Made by a program: the position numbers and the translations under genes. Shown in pieces: positions 1 through 7,914 of a DNA stretch of 34,514 nt. The notes beneath the pieces are model-generated. The model did not search any database. It saw only the letters and a list, made by a program, of their open reading frames with translations, and was not told where the DNA came from. This DNA is from Lacrimispora celerecrescens (GTDB lineage: Bacteria; Bacillota; Clostridia; Lachnospirales; Lachnospiraceae). The stretch lies in the NCBI RefSeq assembly GCF_000732605.1, contig NZ_JPME01000001.1:1-34514 (forward strand), read 5' to 3'. The stretch's first letter is position 1, and the number at the start of each line of letters is the position of its first letter.

Positions 1-1385
1 TGGTCCTTGACGAGCCAACCAACCATTTAGACAGCAGCATGGCGGACTGGCTGGAGGATTATTTAAAGCGCTTTAGAGGCGCGCTTTTGATGGTAACCCA
101 TGACCGGTATTTTTTAGACAGCGTTACCAACCGGATTGTGGAGCTGGATAAGGGAAAGCTTTACAATTATCAGGAGAATTATGAAGGCTATTTAAAGCTG
201 AAAGCAGAGCGTATGGACATGGAGGCGGCTACAGAGCGGAAACGCCAGTCCATCCTTAGAGTGGAGCTGGAGTGGATGCAGCGGGGAGCCAGAGCGCGTT
301 CTACCAAGCAAAAGGCCCATATCCAGCGTTATGAGACCCTTCGTGACCAGGAGGGGATTAAGATCGACCAGGCGGTAGAGCTGGATTCTGTTTCAAGCCG
401 CCTGGGGCGGACTACAGTGGAGGTCAATGACATCACCAAAGCCTTTGGGGAAAAGGTATTGATGAAGGACTTTACCTATGTTTTTCTAAAAAATGACCGA
501 ATTGGCATCATCGGTCCTAACGGAAGCGGTAAGTCCACCTTAATGAAGATCATTGCAGGGTGGCTGGAGCCTGACGCCGGAACGGTTACCGTAGGGCAGA
601 CCGTAAAAATGGGATATTTTTCTCAGGAAAGCGAAGACATGGATGGGAGTGTAAAGGTCATCGACTACATCCGAAACGTGGCAGAGTATGTAAAGACAAA
701 GGATGGTAGTGTTAGTGCCTCTCAGATGCTGGAACGCTTTCTGTTTCCTTCAAGCGTTCAATATACTACTGTCAGCAAACTGTCCGGCGGGGAGAAAAGA
801 AGGCTTTATCTGCTTAGGATTTTGATGGAAGCGCCGAATGTGCTTTTGCTTGACGAGCCGACCAATGATCTGGATATCCAGACGCTAACGATCTTAGAGG
901 ATTATCTTGACAGCTTTCAGGGGATTGTGGTCACGGTTTCCCATGACCGCTATTTTCTTGACCGGGTAGTGCGCCGGATCTTTGCCTTTGAGGGCCAGGG
1001 TAAGGTGACTCAGTATGAGGGAGGCTTTACCGATTATCAGGCGGCATTTCAGGAGAAATACCCGGAAGGCCTTCCAGGCCAGGCTGAGGAAGCTGCAAAA
1101 AATTCGGAAGCAACGGAAAAAAAGACCAAGGAAAAACCAAGGGGAGAACGGAAGCTTAAATTTTCCTTTAAGGAACAGAGGGAATGGGATACCATAGAGG
1201 AGGATTTGGCGGCCCTGGAAGAAAAGATCGAAGCTCTGGACAGGCAGATGGGAGAAGCTGCCAGAGATTACAGCAGACTGAATGCACTGATGGAAGAAAA
1301 GACAGAGCAGGAAAGGCTGCTGGAAGAGAAAATGGAGCGTTGGATGTATCTAAACGACCTGGCAGAACAGATTGAGAATCAATAG
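1..1385 (+). CDS. ABC-F family ATP-binding protein (5' truncated)
   Basis: The reading frame is open from base 3 and the gene starts before the window. The first visible residues are the Walker B/D-loop of the first ABC domain (VLDEPTNHLD), followed by its H-loop (VTHDRYFLD). An inter-domain linker rich in basic and glutamate residues comes next. The second ABC domain has Walker A GPNGSGKST, signature LSGGEKRRLYLL, Walker B VLLLDEPTNDLD and H-loop VSHDRYFLD. The tail is a charged segment and a C-terminal coiled coil, as in Uup-like ABC-F proteins. There are no membrane segments, so this is a soluble ABC-F ATPase, a family that acts on ribosomes. Housekeeping and antibiotic-protection members cannot be separated from this sequence; the C-terminal coiled coil favours a Uup-like housekeeping member. 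The next gene starts 66 bp downstream on the same strand. Confidence 0.9.
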   Translation, partial: VLDEPTNHLDSSMADWLEDYLKRFRGALLMVTHDRYFLDSVTNRIVELDKGKLYNYQENYEGYLKLKAERMDMEAATERKRQSILRVELEWMQRGARARSTKQKAHIQRYETLRDQEGIKIDQAVELDSVSSRLGRTTVEVNDITKAFGEKVLMKDFTYVFLKNDRIGIIGPNGSGKSTLMKIIAGWLEPDAGTVTVGQTVKMGYFSQESEDMDGSVKVIDYIRNVAEYVKTKDGSVSASQMLERFLFPSSVQYTTVSKLSGGEKRRLYLLRILMEAPNVLLLDEPTNDLDIQTLTILEDYLDSFQGIVVTVSHDRYFLDRVVRRIFAFEGQGKVTQYEGGFTDYQAAFQEKYPEGLPGQAEEAAKNSEATEKKTKEKPRGERKLKFSFKEQREWDTIEEDLAALEEKIEALDRQMGEAARDYSRLNALMEEKTEQERLLEEKMERWMYLNDLAEQIENQ

Positions 1386-1451
1386 GAAGCACGATAAAAG
1401 TCAGCAGGAACGATTCTGGGATCGGATCAAGTGACGGAGGAGATAAGCGAT

Positions 1452-3275
1452 ATGGAACAGTACAAGATTGCAAAGCATGAGATGGGAATCTATTCTATGG
1501 GGCTTTCAAAGGTATCCGGCGGAATCCGCCTGTGTGTGGCTGCACAAGGAGAGGAATGCAGGGTCCTTCTCTTTAAGGCGGGAGAAGAAAATCCGGTCCA
1601 GACCATTTCCTTTCCTGCAGGGTCCAGAAAGGGTGATGTATGGAGCATGTCCATTCTGGGAGAGGATTTTGAAAATCTGGAATACTGCTTTGAAATCGAT
1701 GGAAAGCTGTTTTCTGATCCTTATGGAAAGCGTTTTACCGGACGGGAGGTATGGGGGGATCTTGAACACGCTTCAACCCTTTTAAGAACTCCCATTGAGT
1801 TTGATGATTTTGATTGGGAAACGGACAAGCTTCCTCAGATTCCATATGAGGACAGCATCATATACAGGCTCCATAACCGGGGGTTCACAAAACACGCCTC
1901 CTCCAAAGTGAAGAACCGAGGGACCTTTGATGCCATACGGGAAAAGATCCCTTACTTGAAGGAGCTTGGCATTACTGCGCTGGAACTGATGCCGGTAAAT
2001 GAATTTTCCGAGGTCATCATGCAGGAACATGTGCAAGGGAACCCTTTTGGTGTGGATAAGCCTGTTGGAAAATTAAATTATTGGGGATATACATCAGGGA
2101 ATTATTTTGCTCCTAAGGCTTCCTATGCCTCAGAAAAGAATCCGTCTTTGGAATTTAAAGGCCTTGTTAAGGCTCTTCATAAGGAAGGACTGGAATTGAT
2201 TGTAGAGCTTTTCTTTACCGGAAAGGAGGCACCCTCTTTTGTACTTGATGTGGTCCGGTTTTGGGTGTATGAATTTCATGTGGACGGGATTCATCTGGTG
2301 GGAACTCCACCCTTGGACATCCTTGAGCGGGATCCCTATTTAAGCCGGATCAAAATGTTTGCAGTCTCATGGGATCCGGCCTATGAAGGAAAGGTTAAGC
2401 ACTTAGGAGAGTATAACGACGGTTTTCTGGTAGATATGCGCCGGGTATTAAAAGGAGACGAGGAACAGATGAAAAACCTTGCCTTCCGCACCAGGAGTAA
2501 TCCGGCCGGGTCCGGTGTTATTAATTATATGGCCAATACCAATGGATTTTCCATGATGGATATGGTGTCCTATGATACCAAGCACAATGAGGAAAACGGG
2601 GAGAAAAACCAGGATGGCAGTCCTTATAATTATTCCTGGAACTGCGGAGTCGAAGGACCCACAAAACGGAAAAAGGTACTGGAACTTCGGAAAAAGCAGC
2701 TGCGAAACGCATTCCTTCTCTTACTTTTGAGTCAGGGAACACCCCTTATTATGGCTGGAGATGAATTCGGAAATTCCCAGTCAGGCAATAATAATGCATA
2801 TTGTCAGGATAATGAGGTGTCATGGCTGAACTGGAATCTGGTTAAGACCAATCAGGATATTCTGGAATTTGTAAAGGCAGTGATCGCCTTTCGAAAGGCT
2901 CATCCCGTGTTCCATATGCTAAAGGAGCCGAGGATCATGGACTATTTAGCATGCGGGTTTCCGGATGTTTCCTATCATGGAGTGAAGGCCTGGTGCCCGG
3001 AATTTGATAACTTCCGTCGTCAGCTTGGAATCTTTTACTGTGGCGAATATGGAAGAAAACCAGATGGGACTGCTGACAACAACTTTTATGTGGCTTATAA
3101 CATGCACTGGGAGCCTCACGAATTCGATCTTCCTAATCTGCCTAAGAAGGAGCAATGGCATGTGGTCTTTCATACGGATAAAGGAGAATTAAACGGTATA
3201 TACCCGGAAGGAAGGAGCCTGCGGCAGAAGGGAAACGGTTTCTTGTTCCGCCCAGGTCGATCGTGGTGTTTATAG
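1452..3275 (+). CDS. GlgX-like GH13 protein, predicted catalytically dead
   Basis: This protein of about 607 residues follows the isoamylase / glycogen-debranching (GlgX) layout: an N-terminal beta-sandwich-like part, then a GH13 barrel. Landmarks are YRLHNRGFTKH, a WGY motif, VSYDTKHNEENGE and NNNAYCQDNEVSWLNW. The catalytic motifs are degenerate. The DGFRFD nucleophile motif reads DGIHLV (V283 replaces Asp, H281 replaces Arg). The AEPWD acid/base motif reads AVSWD (V305 replaces Glu). The AHDGF motif reads NTNGF (T363-N364 replace His-Asp). Region I (DVVYNH in active enzymes) reads VELFFTG. It therefore should not hydrolyse glucan; glycan binding or a regulatory role is possible but inferred. 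ATG 1452 is chosen because GGAGGA at 1436-1441 sits 10 bp upstream; an in-frame GTG at 1431 overlaps that site. A terminator follows at 3306. Confidence 0.85.
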   Translation: MEQYKIAKHEMGIYSMGLSKVSGGIRLCVAAQGEECRVLLFKAGEENPVQTISFPAGSRKGDVWSMSILGEDFENLEYCFEIDGKLFSDPYGKRFTGREVWGDLEHASTLLRTPIEFDDFDWETDKLPQIPYEDSIIYRLHNRGFTKHASSKVKNRGTFDAIREKIPYLKELGITALELMPVNEFSEVIMQEHVQGNPFGVDKPVGKLNYWGYTSGNYFAPKASYASEKNPSLEFKGLVKALHKEGLELIVELFFTGKEAPSFVLDVVRFWVYEFHVDGIHLVGTPPLDILERDPYLSRIKMFAVSWDPAYEGKVKHLGEYNDGFLVDMRRVLKGDEEQMKNLAFRTRSNPAGSGVINYMANTNGFSMMDMVSYDTKHNEENGEKNQDGSPYNYSWNCGVEGPTKRKKVLELRKKQLRNAFLLLLLSQGTPLIMAGDEFGNSQSGNNNAYCQDNEVSWLNWNLVKTNQDILEFVKAVIAFRKAHPVFHMLKEPRIMDYLACGFPDVSYHGVKAWCPEFDNFRRQLGIFYCGEYGRKPDGTADNNFYVAYNMHWEPHEFDLPNLPKKEQWHVVFHTDKGELNGIYPEGRSLRQKGNGFLFRPGRSWCL

Positions 3276-3305
3276 GGAAAAAATAATCAATAGTATGATG
3301 TTTTT

Positions 3306-3338
3306 GAGGGCAATCAATTCTGATTGCCCTCTTTTCGT
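3306..3338 (+). terminator. Rho-independent terminator after the GH13 gene
   Basis: An 11-bp perfect stem (GAGGGCAATCA 3306-3316 / TGATTGCCCTC 3321-3331) with an ATTC loop is followed by a T-rich run. It separates the GH13 gene from the kdp promoter region. Confidence 0.85.
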
Positions 3339-3405
3339 TCTTGACAACTTCTTGACATGACGCCTTTTCATTTTAACACCGTCTTGATTTTTTCTCTGAT
3401 ATGAT
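3338..3405 (+). promoter_or_regulatory. Candidate kdp promoter with KdpE-like direct repeats
   Basis: Two copies of TTCTTGACA lie at 3338-3346 and 3349-3357, one helical turn (11 bp) apart. A partial third copy (TCTTGA) starts at 3382. A TATGAT -10 is at 3400-3405 with no acceptable -35 at 17 bp, which fits an activator-dependent promoter. From an assumed start near 3412 the repeats fall at about -74 to -55, close to where KdpE binds in E. coli. OmpR-family regulators commonly bind direct repeats with this spacing. The assignment to KdpE is inference. No c-di-AMP (ydaO) riboswitch was recognised in this 176-bp region. Confidence 0.4.
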
Positions 3406-3451
3406 TGTGAGCGTAGGGAGAAGGAAAATAAAAGGATCAGGAGAGGAAATC

Positions 3452-3541
3452 ATGGGAGCTGTTTTGATGTTTGTAAGCATTATCGGTGTTTTATTGCTAA
3501 TTTATTTATTTTATATTTTATTTCGAGGTGATCAGTTATGA
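3452..3541 (+). CDS. kdpF: KdpF-like small membrane subunit
   Basis: This is a 29-residue peptide that is almost entirely one hydrophobic helix (MGAVLMFVSIIGVLLLIYLF, then YILFRGDQL). It sits immediately before kdpA, the usual place and size for KdpF, the small subunit that stabilises the KdpABC complex. A good ribosome site (GGAGAGG, about 3439-3445) precedes ATG 3452. Its TGA overlaps the kdpA ATG (ATGA at 3538-3541), which indicates translational coupling. It is too short for standard ORF cut-offs. Confidence 0.82.
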   Translation: MGAVLMFVSIIGVLLLIYLFYILFRGDQL

Positions 3542-5222
3542 GCCATATTGTTTTGCAAGATGTATTTTATATTGCTGTTTTAGTGGGATTGTCCATTCCC
3601 TTGGGTATTTATATATACAAGGTTATGACAGGGCAAAGGGTATTTTTGACACCTGCACTTACCCCTGTGGAAAAGGGGATTTATAAGCTTATGGGCATTG
3701 AAGCGAGGAGGAGATGAACGCAGGAAAGTATGCGCTTTCCGTATTTTTATTTAACGGAGCAGGCTTTGTTTTTCTTTTCGGTTTATTGATGCTGCAGGGG
3801 GTTTTGCCATTTAATCCGGAGGGAATGAAAGGAACCAGCTGGCACCTGGCTTTTAACACTGCCGCAAGCTTTGTTTCCAACACCAACTGGCAGTCTTATT
3901 CAGGCGAATCCACCCTGTCTTATTTCACCCAGTTTTCAGGCCTTGCCGTCCAAAACTTCGTATCGGCAGCAACGGGAATCGCCGTCCTTTTTGCCTTGAT
4001 CAGAGGATTTGTCCTGAAACAGAAAAATACCATCGGGAATTTTTGGGCAGACCTAGTTAGGTCCACGCTTTATATCCTGATTCCAATTTCTTTTCTCGTA
4101 GCTTTGCTGCTTGTTTCCCAAGGGGTAGTTCAGTCGTTTGACTCCTATAAAGAAGTTGCCATGCTGGAAAATGGGGCCTTACAGACAATACCCTTAGGCC
4201 CTGCGGCAAGCCAGATCGCAATCAAACAGCTTGGAACGAACGGAGGAGGCTTCTTTGGGATGAACTCTGCGTTTCCTCTTGAAAATCCAACGGTCCTCTC
4301 GAACCTGATACAGGTTTTGTCTATACTGCTGATTCCTGCGGCACTTTGCGTAAGCTTTGGAAGGGCGGTAAAAGACGGCAGGCAGGGGAGGTCAATTTAT
4401 ATTACTATGATGATTTTTTTTATCGCAGCTCTTGCTGCCATAACCGTCAGCGAACAGTTTGCGGCGCCTGTGTTTGATTATGCAGCAGCTTCAGGCAGTA
4501 TGGAGGGCAAGGAGGTAATTCACGGGATTGGTGCTTCCTCATTATGGGCCGTGGTGACCACGGCGGCATCAAACGGCTCTGTAAACGCCATGCACGACAG
4601 CCTAACTCCTCTTGGAGGAATGGTTTCCATGTTCCTTATGCAGCTTGGGGAAATTGTATTTGGCGGCGTGGGAAGCGGGCTTTATGGAATGCTTGCATTT
4701 GTACTTCTTACCGTATTTATTGCAGGCCTTATGGTTGGCCGGACTCCGGAGTATCTGGGGAAGAAGGTAGAACCTTTTGATATGAAAATGGTTTGCTTAA
4801 TAGTCCTTGTTCCCCCGCTTATGACGCTTTTAGGAACCTCCGCCGCCGTTTCTATGCCCGGCGCCCGGTCATGGCTGACCAATTCGGGAGCCCATGGATT
4901 TTCAGAGATTTTATATGCTTTTTCTTCCATGGCAAATAATAACGGCAGTTCCTTTGGAGGGTTTTACGGAAATACTCCGTTTACCAATATTTTAGGCGGA
5001 ATCATTATGCTGATGGTTCGGTTCGTTCCCATGACAGCCGTTATTTTCCTCGCCGGCAATTTGGCCCAGAAAAAGGCTGTAGCCGTCAGCGAGGGCACAT
5101 TATCCACCAGCAATGGCATATTTATAGGACTTTTAATCGGAGTTATCCTTATCATCGGCGCGCTGAGTTTCTTGCCGGCACTGGCCCTTGGTCCGATTGC
5201 CGATTTCTTTACAATGCAGTGA
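3538..5222 (+). pseudogene. kdpA: Potassium-transporting ATPase subunit KdpA, frameshifted near codon 57
   Basis: KdpA is the K+-selective channel subunit of the KdpFABC pump. Translation from ATG 3538 gives 59 residues covering the first membrane helix (MSHIVLQDVFYIAVLVGL...), ending ...GIEARRR and TGA at 3715-3717. The rest of KdpA continues in the -1 frame from ATG 3714 for 502 residues. It carries the expected family segments [50 protein letters not shown] and NNNGSSFGG. One extra G in GCGAGGAGG (3703-3711) would restore the frame as ...[13 protein letters not shown], which matches the family. This is therefore a 1-base deletion in the strain or a sequencing error. AGGAGG at 3706-3711 next to ATG 3714 could in principle allow re-initiation, although the spacing is very short and the product would lack helix 1. 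kdpB follows 15 bp downstream. Confidence 0.85.
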
Positions 5223-5237
5223 CAGAAGGTGATTAGA

Positions 5238-7295
5238 ATGGAAAAAAAGAGTGTTGATAAAAGCATCTTTTATGATGCGCTGAGGCAGTCCTTTGTAAAG
5301 CTGTCTCCCAGAGTGCAGGTGAAAAATCCTGTTATGCTGGTTGTTTATATAGGAGCAGTTTTGACCGGTGTGTTGTATTTTCTTTCCTTTGCAGGGCTTA
5401 AGGATGAGAATTCGGGTTATACCTTAACCATATCCCTGATTTTATGGTTTACCGTCCTGTTTGCAAACTTTGCAGAAGCGATTGCAGAGGGGCGGGGACG
5501 GGCACAGGCAGACAGTCTGCGCAGTGCCAAAAAGGACGTAAAGGCAAGGAAACTGAGAACTCCATCCAATATTGATGATTATACCGAGGTACTTTCAAAT
5601 ACCTTAAAAAAAGGAGATATCGTATACGTCAGGGCAGGGGAGCAGGTCCCAATGGATGGGGAAGTAATCGATGGGGCGGCCTCTGTGGACGAAAGCGCTA
5701 TTACCGGTGAATCAGCTCCGGTCATCCGGGAATCCGGCGGCGACCGAAGTGCTGTAACAGGGGGAACTACCCTGGTGTCTGACTGGCTGATCATAGAAGT
5801 GACGGCAGAAGCAGGAGAAAGCTTCCTGGATAAAATGATATCCATGGTGGAAGGTGCGGCCAGGAAGAAAACGCCGAATGAAGTGGCTTTGCAGATTTTA
5901 CTCATAACCCTGACCATCATCTTTCTTGTGGTTACGGCAGCCCTACGCCCCTTTACCGGCTTTGCAAGCCTACAGGCTGGCTCTGGTTCTGCCATCTCCA
6001 TCACCAATGTTATAGCCCTTTTGGTATGCCTTGCGCCTACTACCATTGGTGCGCTTCTATCTTCCATCGGCATTGCGGGCATGAGCCGCTTAAATCAGGC
6101 CAATGTTCTGGCAATGAGCGGGCGGGCCATTGAAGCTGCCGGGGATGTGGATGTACTGCTCCTTGATAAGACCGGAACCATTACCCTGGGAAACCGCCAG
6201 GCCAGCGAATTTCTGCCGGTGGCCGGCGTCACGGAGCAAGAGCTTGCCGATGCGGCCCAGCTTTCTTCTCTTGCGGACCAGACGGCGGAAGGAAGAAGTA
6301 TTGTGGTTCTGGCAAAGGAACGGTTTGGAATACGGGGCCGGGAGCTTTCGGCCCTGGGCGCTAATTTTGTGGAATTTACAGCAAAAACAAGGATGAGCGG
6401 CATCGACTATCAGGGCAACGAGATCCGGAAGGGTGCTGCGGATACCATCAAAGCGTATGTGATGGAAAAGGGAAGCAATTACCCGGAAGAATGTGAAACG
6501 CTTGTAAGGCGCATAGCGGAGGCAGGAGGCACTCCTCTTGTGGTGGCAAAAAACAATCAGGTGATGGGAGTAGTCTATTTAAAGGACATCGTAAAAAATG
6601 GCGTAAAAGAACGCTTTGAAGATCTGCGAAAAATGGGCATCAAGACCATTATGATCACCGGTGACAATCCCATGACTGCGGCAGCTATCGCTGCAGAGGC
6701 AGGTGTTGATGACTTTCTTGCAGAAGCTACACCAGAAGCAAAACTGGCCCTCATCCGTGATTACCAGGCCAAAGGCCATCTGGTCGCCATGACTGGAGAT
6801 GGTACCAATGATGCTCCTGCCCTTGCACAGGCAGATGTTGCGGTGGCTATGAATTCAGGAACCCAGGCTGCCAAGGAGGCAGGGAACATGGTTGATTTAG
6901 ATTCCAGTCCAACCAAGCTCATCGATATTGTCCGGATCGGTAAGCAGCTTTTAATGACAAGAGGCTCTTTGACGACCTTTAGTGTGGCTAACGATGTAGC
7001 AAAGTATTTTGCCATCATTCCAGTATTGTTTTTCGGCATTTACCCCCAGCTGGAAGCTCTGAATTTTATGAGGCTGACCAGCGCCGCAAGTGCCATGCTT
7101 TCAGCGATCATTTATAATGCGCTGATCATTATTGCACTGATTCCCCTGGCTCTTAGAGGGGTAAAATACCGGGAGCTGCCTGCTGAAAAGCTGCTGACAA
7201 GGAACCTGCTGGTCTATGGCCTGGGCGGGATCTGTGCACCTTTTCTTGCAATCAAGCTGATAGATTTGATTCTGACCGCGTGCGGTCTTGTGTGA
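5238..7295 (+). CDS. kdpB: Potassium-transporting ATPase ATP-binding subunit KdpB
   Basis: KdpB is the P-type ATPase subunit that powers K+ uptake through KdpA. The length of 685 residues is normal for the family. Visible motifs are the actuator TGES at about residues 156-159, the phosphorylation motif DKTGTIT with D310, the N-domain KGAAD, and the hinge [22 protein letters not shown] at about residue 516 onward. Membrane helices occur near the N-terminus, around residues 215-285, and in the last 110 residues. ATG 5238 is preferred over the GTG at 5229 because AGAAGG at 5224-5229 lies 8 bp before it. It is translated between kdpA and kdpC in one operon. Nothing appears damaged here, unlike kdpA. 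Confidence 0.97.
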   Translation: MEKKSVDKSIFYDALRQSFVKLSPRVQVKNPVMLVVYIGAVLTGVLYFLSFAGLKDENSGYTLTISLILWFTVLFANFAEAIAEGRGRAQADSLRSAKKDVKARKLRTPSNIDDYTEVLSNTLKKGDIVYVRAGEQVPMDGEVIDGAASVDESAITGESAPVIRESGGDRSAVTGGTTLVSDWLIIEVTAEAGESFLDKMISMVEGAARKKTPNEVALQILLITLTIIFLVVTAALRPFTGFASLQAGSGSAISITNVIALLVCLAPTTIGALLSSIGIAGMSRLNQANVLAMSGRAIEAAGDVDVLLLDKTGTITLGNRQASEFLPVAGVTEQELADAAQLSSLADQTAEGRSIVVLAKERFGIRGRELSALGANFVEFTAKTRMSGIDYQGNEIRKGAADTIKAYVMEKGSNYPEECETLVRRIAEAGGTPLVVAKNNQVMGVVYLKDIVKNGVKERFEDLRKMGIKTIMITGDNPMTAAAIAAEAGVDDFLAEATPEAKLALIRDYQAKGHLVAMTGDGTNDAPALAQADVAVAMNSGTQAAKEAGNMVDLDSSPTKLIDIVRIGKQLLMTRGSLTTFSVANDVAKYFAIIPVLFFGIYPQLEALNFMRLTSAASAMLSAIIYNALIIIALIPLALRGVKYRELPAEKLLTRNLLVYGLGGICAPFLAIKLIDLILTACGLV

Positions 7296-7309
7296 GGTAA
7301 ATAGAAACT

Positions 7310-7885
7310 ATGAAAATCAAGAAATTATTCAGAGCCGCTGTTGTATGCTTTGGTTTAATGACCATATTGTGCGGCATTATTTATACGGCTGCAGTCACGG
7401 GGGCCGCCCAGCTTCTGTTTCCGGATCAGGCGAACGGGAGCATGATCGTTGTCACCCAAGAGGATGGAACACAGAAGGAATATGGATCCCAGTTACTGGC
7501 CCAGGAATTTACAAAGCCCCAATACCTGATTGGAAGACCCCTTGGCGTGTCAAACCTCTCACCTGTCAGCAAAGAACAGCAAACCCTGGTTTTAGAGCGC
7601 ATAAACTGGTGGCATTCCTTTGATCCCGGCAATCAGGAAGAGATTCCCATGGATTTAGTTACGGCCTCAGGAAGCGGCGTTGACCCTCATATTTCTCCTG
7701 AAGCGGCGGAGTATCAGGTGGCAAGGATTGCGGCCGCCAGGAATATGACAGAGGATGAAGTGAGAGGTATTATTAAGACCTGTACAAAGGGGCGCTTACT
7801 TGGATTTATCGGCGAGCCGGGTGTCAATGTTTTAAAGGTGAATTTGGCTCTTGATGGTTTGCTGAAGATAAAAAAAGTGGTATGA
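7310..7885 (+). CDS. kdpC: Potassium-transporting ATPase subunit KdpC
   Basis: KdpC is the single-span periplasmic-type subunit of KdpFABC that assists ATP and K+ coupling. The protein has 191 residues, the usual size. One N-terminal membrane helix (about residues 10-33) is followed by the diagnostic segments LIGRPLGVSNLSP, a VTASGSGVDPHISPEAA block, and RIAAARN. The C-terminus is the typical LGFIGEPGVNVLKVNLALD. It starts 14 bp after kdpB, with a GAGG-type ribosome site overlapping the kdpB stop. kdpD follows 29 bp later. Confidence 0.97.
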   Translation: MKIKKLFRAAVVCFGLMTILCGIIYTAAVTGAAQLLFPDQANGSMIVVTQEDGTQKEYGSQLLAQEFTKPQYLIGRPLGVSNLSPVSKEQQTLVLERINWWHSFDPGNQEEIPMDLVTASGSGVDPHISPEAAEYQVARIAAARNMTEDEVRGIIKTCTKGRLLGFIGEPGVNVLKVNLALDGLLKIKKVV

Positions 7886-7914
7886 TATCAAAATAGTAAG
7901 GTGGTGGAATATGA

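Noticed and set aside
5579-6082. 167-residue minus-strand open frame
   Set aside because: It lies fully within kdpB, has no ribosome site, and its composition (Ser/Thr/Pro/Ala rich, few aromatics) is that of an antisense shadow.
7288-7623. 111-residue plus-strand open frame overlapping the start of kdpC
   Set aside because: It is an out-of-frame shadow; the 7310 frame carries the clear KdpC sequence.
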